A DNA stretch of 64,000 bases from the NCBI GenBank assembly GCA_009841225.1, contig VXMF01000014.1, positions 1 through 64,000 on the forward strand, written 5' to 3'. Source of the DNA: Terriglobia bacterium (GTDB taxonomy: Bacteria > Acidobacteriota > Terriglobia > Bryobacterales > UBA6623). A program made the translations under genes and the position numbers. The notes under the pieces are model-generated. The model did no database searches and had not been told where the DNA came from. It saw only the letters and a program-made list of their open reading frames with translations. Below, in pieces: positions 62,344-64,000 of this stretch (positions within the stretch are counted from its first letter, which is position 1; every line of letters begins with the position of its first letter).

Positions 62344-64000
62344 ATGCAGAAGCTGCTGGCGGCCAACCGCGGCGAGATCGCAACCCGCATCATGCGCGCG
62401 GCTACCGAGCTCGGATTGCGCACCGCGACGATCTATTCCCACGAGGATCGTCTCAGCTTGCACCGCTTCAAGGCGGACGAAGCCTACGAAGTAGGCGGTG
62501 ACAAGGGTCCGGTCGCGGCCTATCTCGACATCGAGGGAATCGTCGCTCTGGCAAAGGATCGCAGCATTGATGCGATTCATCCTGGGTACGGTTTCCTTTC
62601 CGAGAACAGCGAGTTCGCCCGGGCGTGCGCCGAGGCGGGCATCACGTTCGTAGGACCGCCGCCTGAACTATTGGACCGGCTGGGGGACAAGACCGAGGCG
62701 CGCAAGATCGCCGAGCAAGCGGGCGTGCCGATCATTCCCGGTACCGGTTTGGCGCCGGATGACCCGCTGCAGGCGCGACTGGCCGCAGAGGCCATCGGAT
62801 ATCCGCTCATCGTGAAGGCGTCTTTCGGAGGCGGCGGGCGCGGAATGCGTGTCGTGCATGGCCCGGAGGAGCTTGCCGAAAGGCTGGAAGAGGCCCGGAC
62901 CGAGGCCCAACGCACGTTCGGTGATGGTTCCGTGTTCTTGGAGAAGTACATCTCCCGGGCGCGGCACATCGAAGTGCAGATCCTCGCCGACGCGCACGGA
63001 TCGGTCGTCCACCTGTGGGAGCGCGATTGCTCTGTCCAGCGGCGGCATCAAAAGGTGGTCGAACTCGCGCCTGCCGCGAATCTTCCAGACCGGCTGCGCG
63101 ACGAGATCTGCGCCGCGGCAATCCGTGTAGCTGGGGCCGTTCAGTACCGCAATGCGGGCACCGTGGAGTTCTTGCTCGACGCCGACTCAGGGGATTGGTA
63201 CTTCATCGAGGTCAATCCGCGCGTCCAAGTGGAACACACCGTCACCGAGACCATCACGGGGATTGACATCGTGCGCTCGCAAATCCTGATCGCGCAGGGT
63301 TGCCGCCTGCACGAGAGCCCGCTCAACGTCCCGCGCCAAGACGAGATCCAGCGGCGTGGTTTCGCCATTCAGTGCCGGATTACGACCGAGGATCCTTCCG
63401 ACGGGTTCTCGCCCGACTATGGGCGGTTGCAGGCCTATCGCACAGCTGCCGGCCTGGGAATCCGCTTGGACGGCACTGCCTATCCCGGTGCCGTCCTGAG
63501 CCCGTTCTACGACTCGCTGTTGGTCAAGCTCACCGCGTGGGACTCGACCCTGCCCGGAGCTTGTGCCCGGGCCGACCGGGCATTGCGGGAGTTCCGAATC
63601 CGGGGTGTGAAGACAAACATCCAGTTCCTGCAGAATGTCGTCAATCATGCCAGCTTTCAGGCTGGCCAGGTCACCACCGGGTTCTTGGAGGAGACCCCGG
63701 AGCTGTTCCGCTTCCGTCCCGCTCGCGACCGCGCCAACCGCTTGCTCAGCTATATCGGCGACACGATCGTCAACGGCAATCCCACGGTGGCGGGCAAGGA
63801 GCGTCCCGAGCGGTTCGAGCCGCCTCCGGAAGTACCTGTCGATCCGGGTTTGGAAATCGAGCCCGGCACGCGCCAGAGGCTGCTGGAACTCGGGCCGGAG
63901 AAATTCTGCGAATGGGTTCACGCGCAGGAGCGCCTGCTGATCACCGACACTACGTTTCGCGACGCGCACCAGTCGTTGCTTGCGACCCGGGTGCGGACGC
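62344..64000 (+). CDS. pyc: Pyruvate carboxylase, biotin-carboxylase half and start of carboxyltransferase domain (partial)
   Basis: The first 552 codons are in the window; the rest lies past the right edge. The biotin-carboxylase domain (1-450) shows LAANRGEIATRIMRA, HPGYGFLSENSEFA, the ATP-grasp loop KASFGGGGRGMRVV, ECSVQRR-type DCSVQRRHQKVVE, FIEVNPRVQVEHTVTE and the C-terminal cap. The carboxyltransferase domain then begins with ITDTTFRDAHQSLLATRV, which distinguishes pyruvate carboxylase from acetyl-CoA carboxylase AccC. It makes oxaloacetate from pyruvate and bicarbonate, refilling the TCA cycle. The ATG at 62344 is 112 bases after the permease. Confidence 0.94.
   Translation, partial: MQKLLAANRGEIATRIMRAATELGLRTATIYSHEDRLSLHRFKADEAYEVGGDKGPVAAYLDIEGIVALAKDRSIDAIHPGYGFLSENSEFARACAEAGITFVGPPPELLDRLGDKTEARKIAEQAGVPIIPGTGLAPDDPLQARLAAEAIGYPLIVKASFGGGGRGMRVVHGPEELAERLEEARTEAQRTFGDGSVFLEKYISRARHIEVQILADAHGSVVHLWERDCSVQRRHQKVVELAPAANLPDRLRDEICAAAIRVAGAVQYRNAGTVEFLLDADSGDWYFIEVNPRVQVEHTVTETITGIDIVRSQILIAQGCRLHESPLNVPRQDEIQRRGFAIQCRITTEDPSDGFSPDYGRLQAYRTAAGLGIRLDGTAYPGAVLSPFYDSLLVKLTAWDSTLPGACARADRALREFRIRGVKTNIQFLQNVVNHASFQAGQVTTGFLEETPELFRFRPARDRANRLLSYIGDTIVNGNPTVAGKERPERFEPPPEVPVDPGLEIEPGTRQRLLELGPEKFCEWVHAQERLLITDTTFRDAHQSLLATRVRT

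Overview
The window is a GC-rich, gene-dense stretch of a bacterial chromosome with no rRNA, tRNA, CRISPR array, transposase or phage gene that I can recognise. The gene content suggests a free-living or host-associated Acidobacteriota (Bryobacterales/Solibacter-like). It combines planctomycete-type surface proteins (DUF1501, DUF1549/DUF1553, DUF1587-1592, c-type cytochrome fused to WD40) with lipoprotein and Tat-exported sulfatases, M81 and Nramp-like proteins, and ordinary single-copy housekeeping genes. This assignment is an inference; no marker gene was compared with a database.

Region by region. At 1-8290 lies a tripartite RND efflux system: pump and adaptor on the minus strand, outer-membrane factor on the plus strand. 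It flanks a GPP34-cytochrome P450 fusion and a divergent KshA/Neverland-like Rieske oxygenase, which looks like a lipid/sterol-type modification and export locus. At 8287-14403 are housekeeping genes: ribosomal protein S1, enolase, a RibB protein with a degenerate GTP-cyclohydrolase II half, and a TPR protein. At 14481-19985 are two sulfatases, an M50 protease, mannonate dehydratase and a perfect 16-bp inverted repeat upstream of the latter. At 20195-23981 is a respiratory module of Rieske protein, single-chain cytochrome b and an octaheme HAO-family cytochrome c, followed by a small membrane protein. At 24270-31771 are an M81 (MlrC-like) protein, an Nramp-related transporter, a third sulfatase, an LTxxQ periplasmic protein and a membrane HdrD/GlpC-like iron-sulfur oxidoreductase.

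At 31852-48759 there are two planctomycete-type export/degradation clusters (cytochrome-WD40, PPC protein, DUF1549/1553; then DUF1549/LamG/DUF1553 with DUF1501). Between them sit YtxH and DUF948-like small proteins, a Gfo/Idh/MocA oxidoreductase, exonuclease III, an outer-membrane barrel, a YyaL/SPATA20-like protein and a GNAT acetyltransferase. At 49107-55426 are a NifU-like scaffold lacking one cysteine, a nucleoside transporter, RecX, AnmK and a cobamide-salvage pair (CbiZ-CbiB). At 55507-64000 are an Abi/HEPN protein, a third planctomycete-type protein, a phosphopantetheinyl transferase overlapping a PptH-like metallophosphoesterase, a xanthine/uracil permease with an ATPase-like tail, and the 5' part of pyruvate carboxylase.

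Taken together, the sulfatases, mannonate dehydratase, Gfo/Idh/MocA enzyme and three planctomycete-type clusters fit a degrader of sulfated, uronate-containing polysaccharides. The two most unusual items are the GPP34-P450 fusion with its Rieske partner inside an efflux locus, and the Rieske/cytochrome b/octaheme complex.
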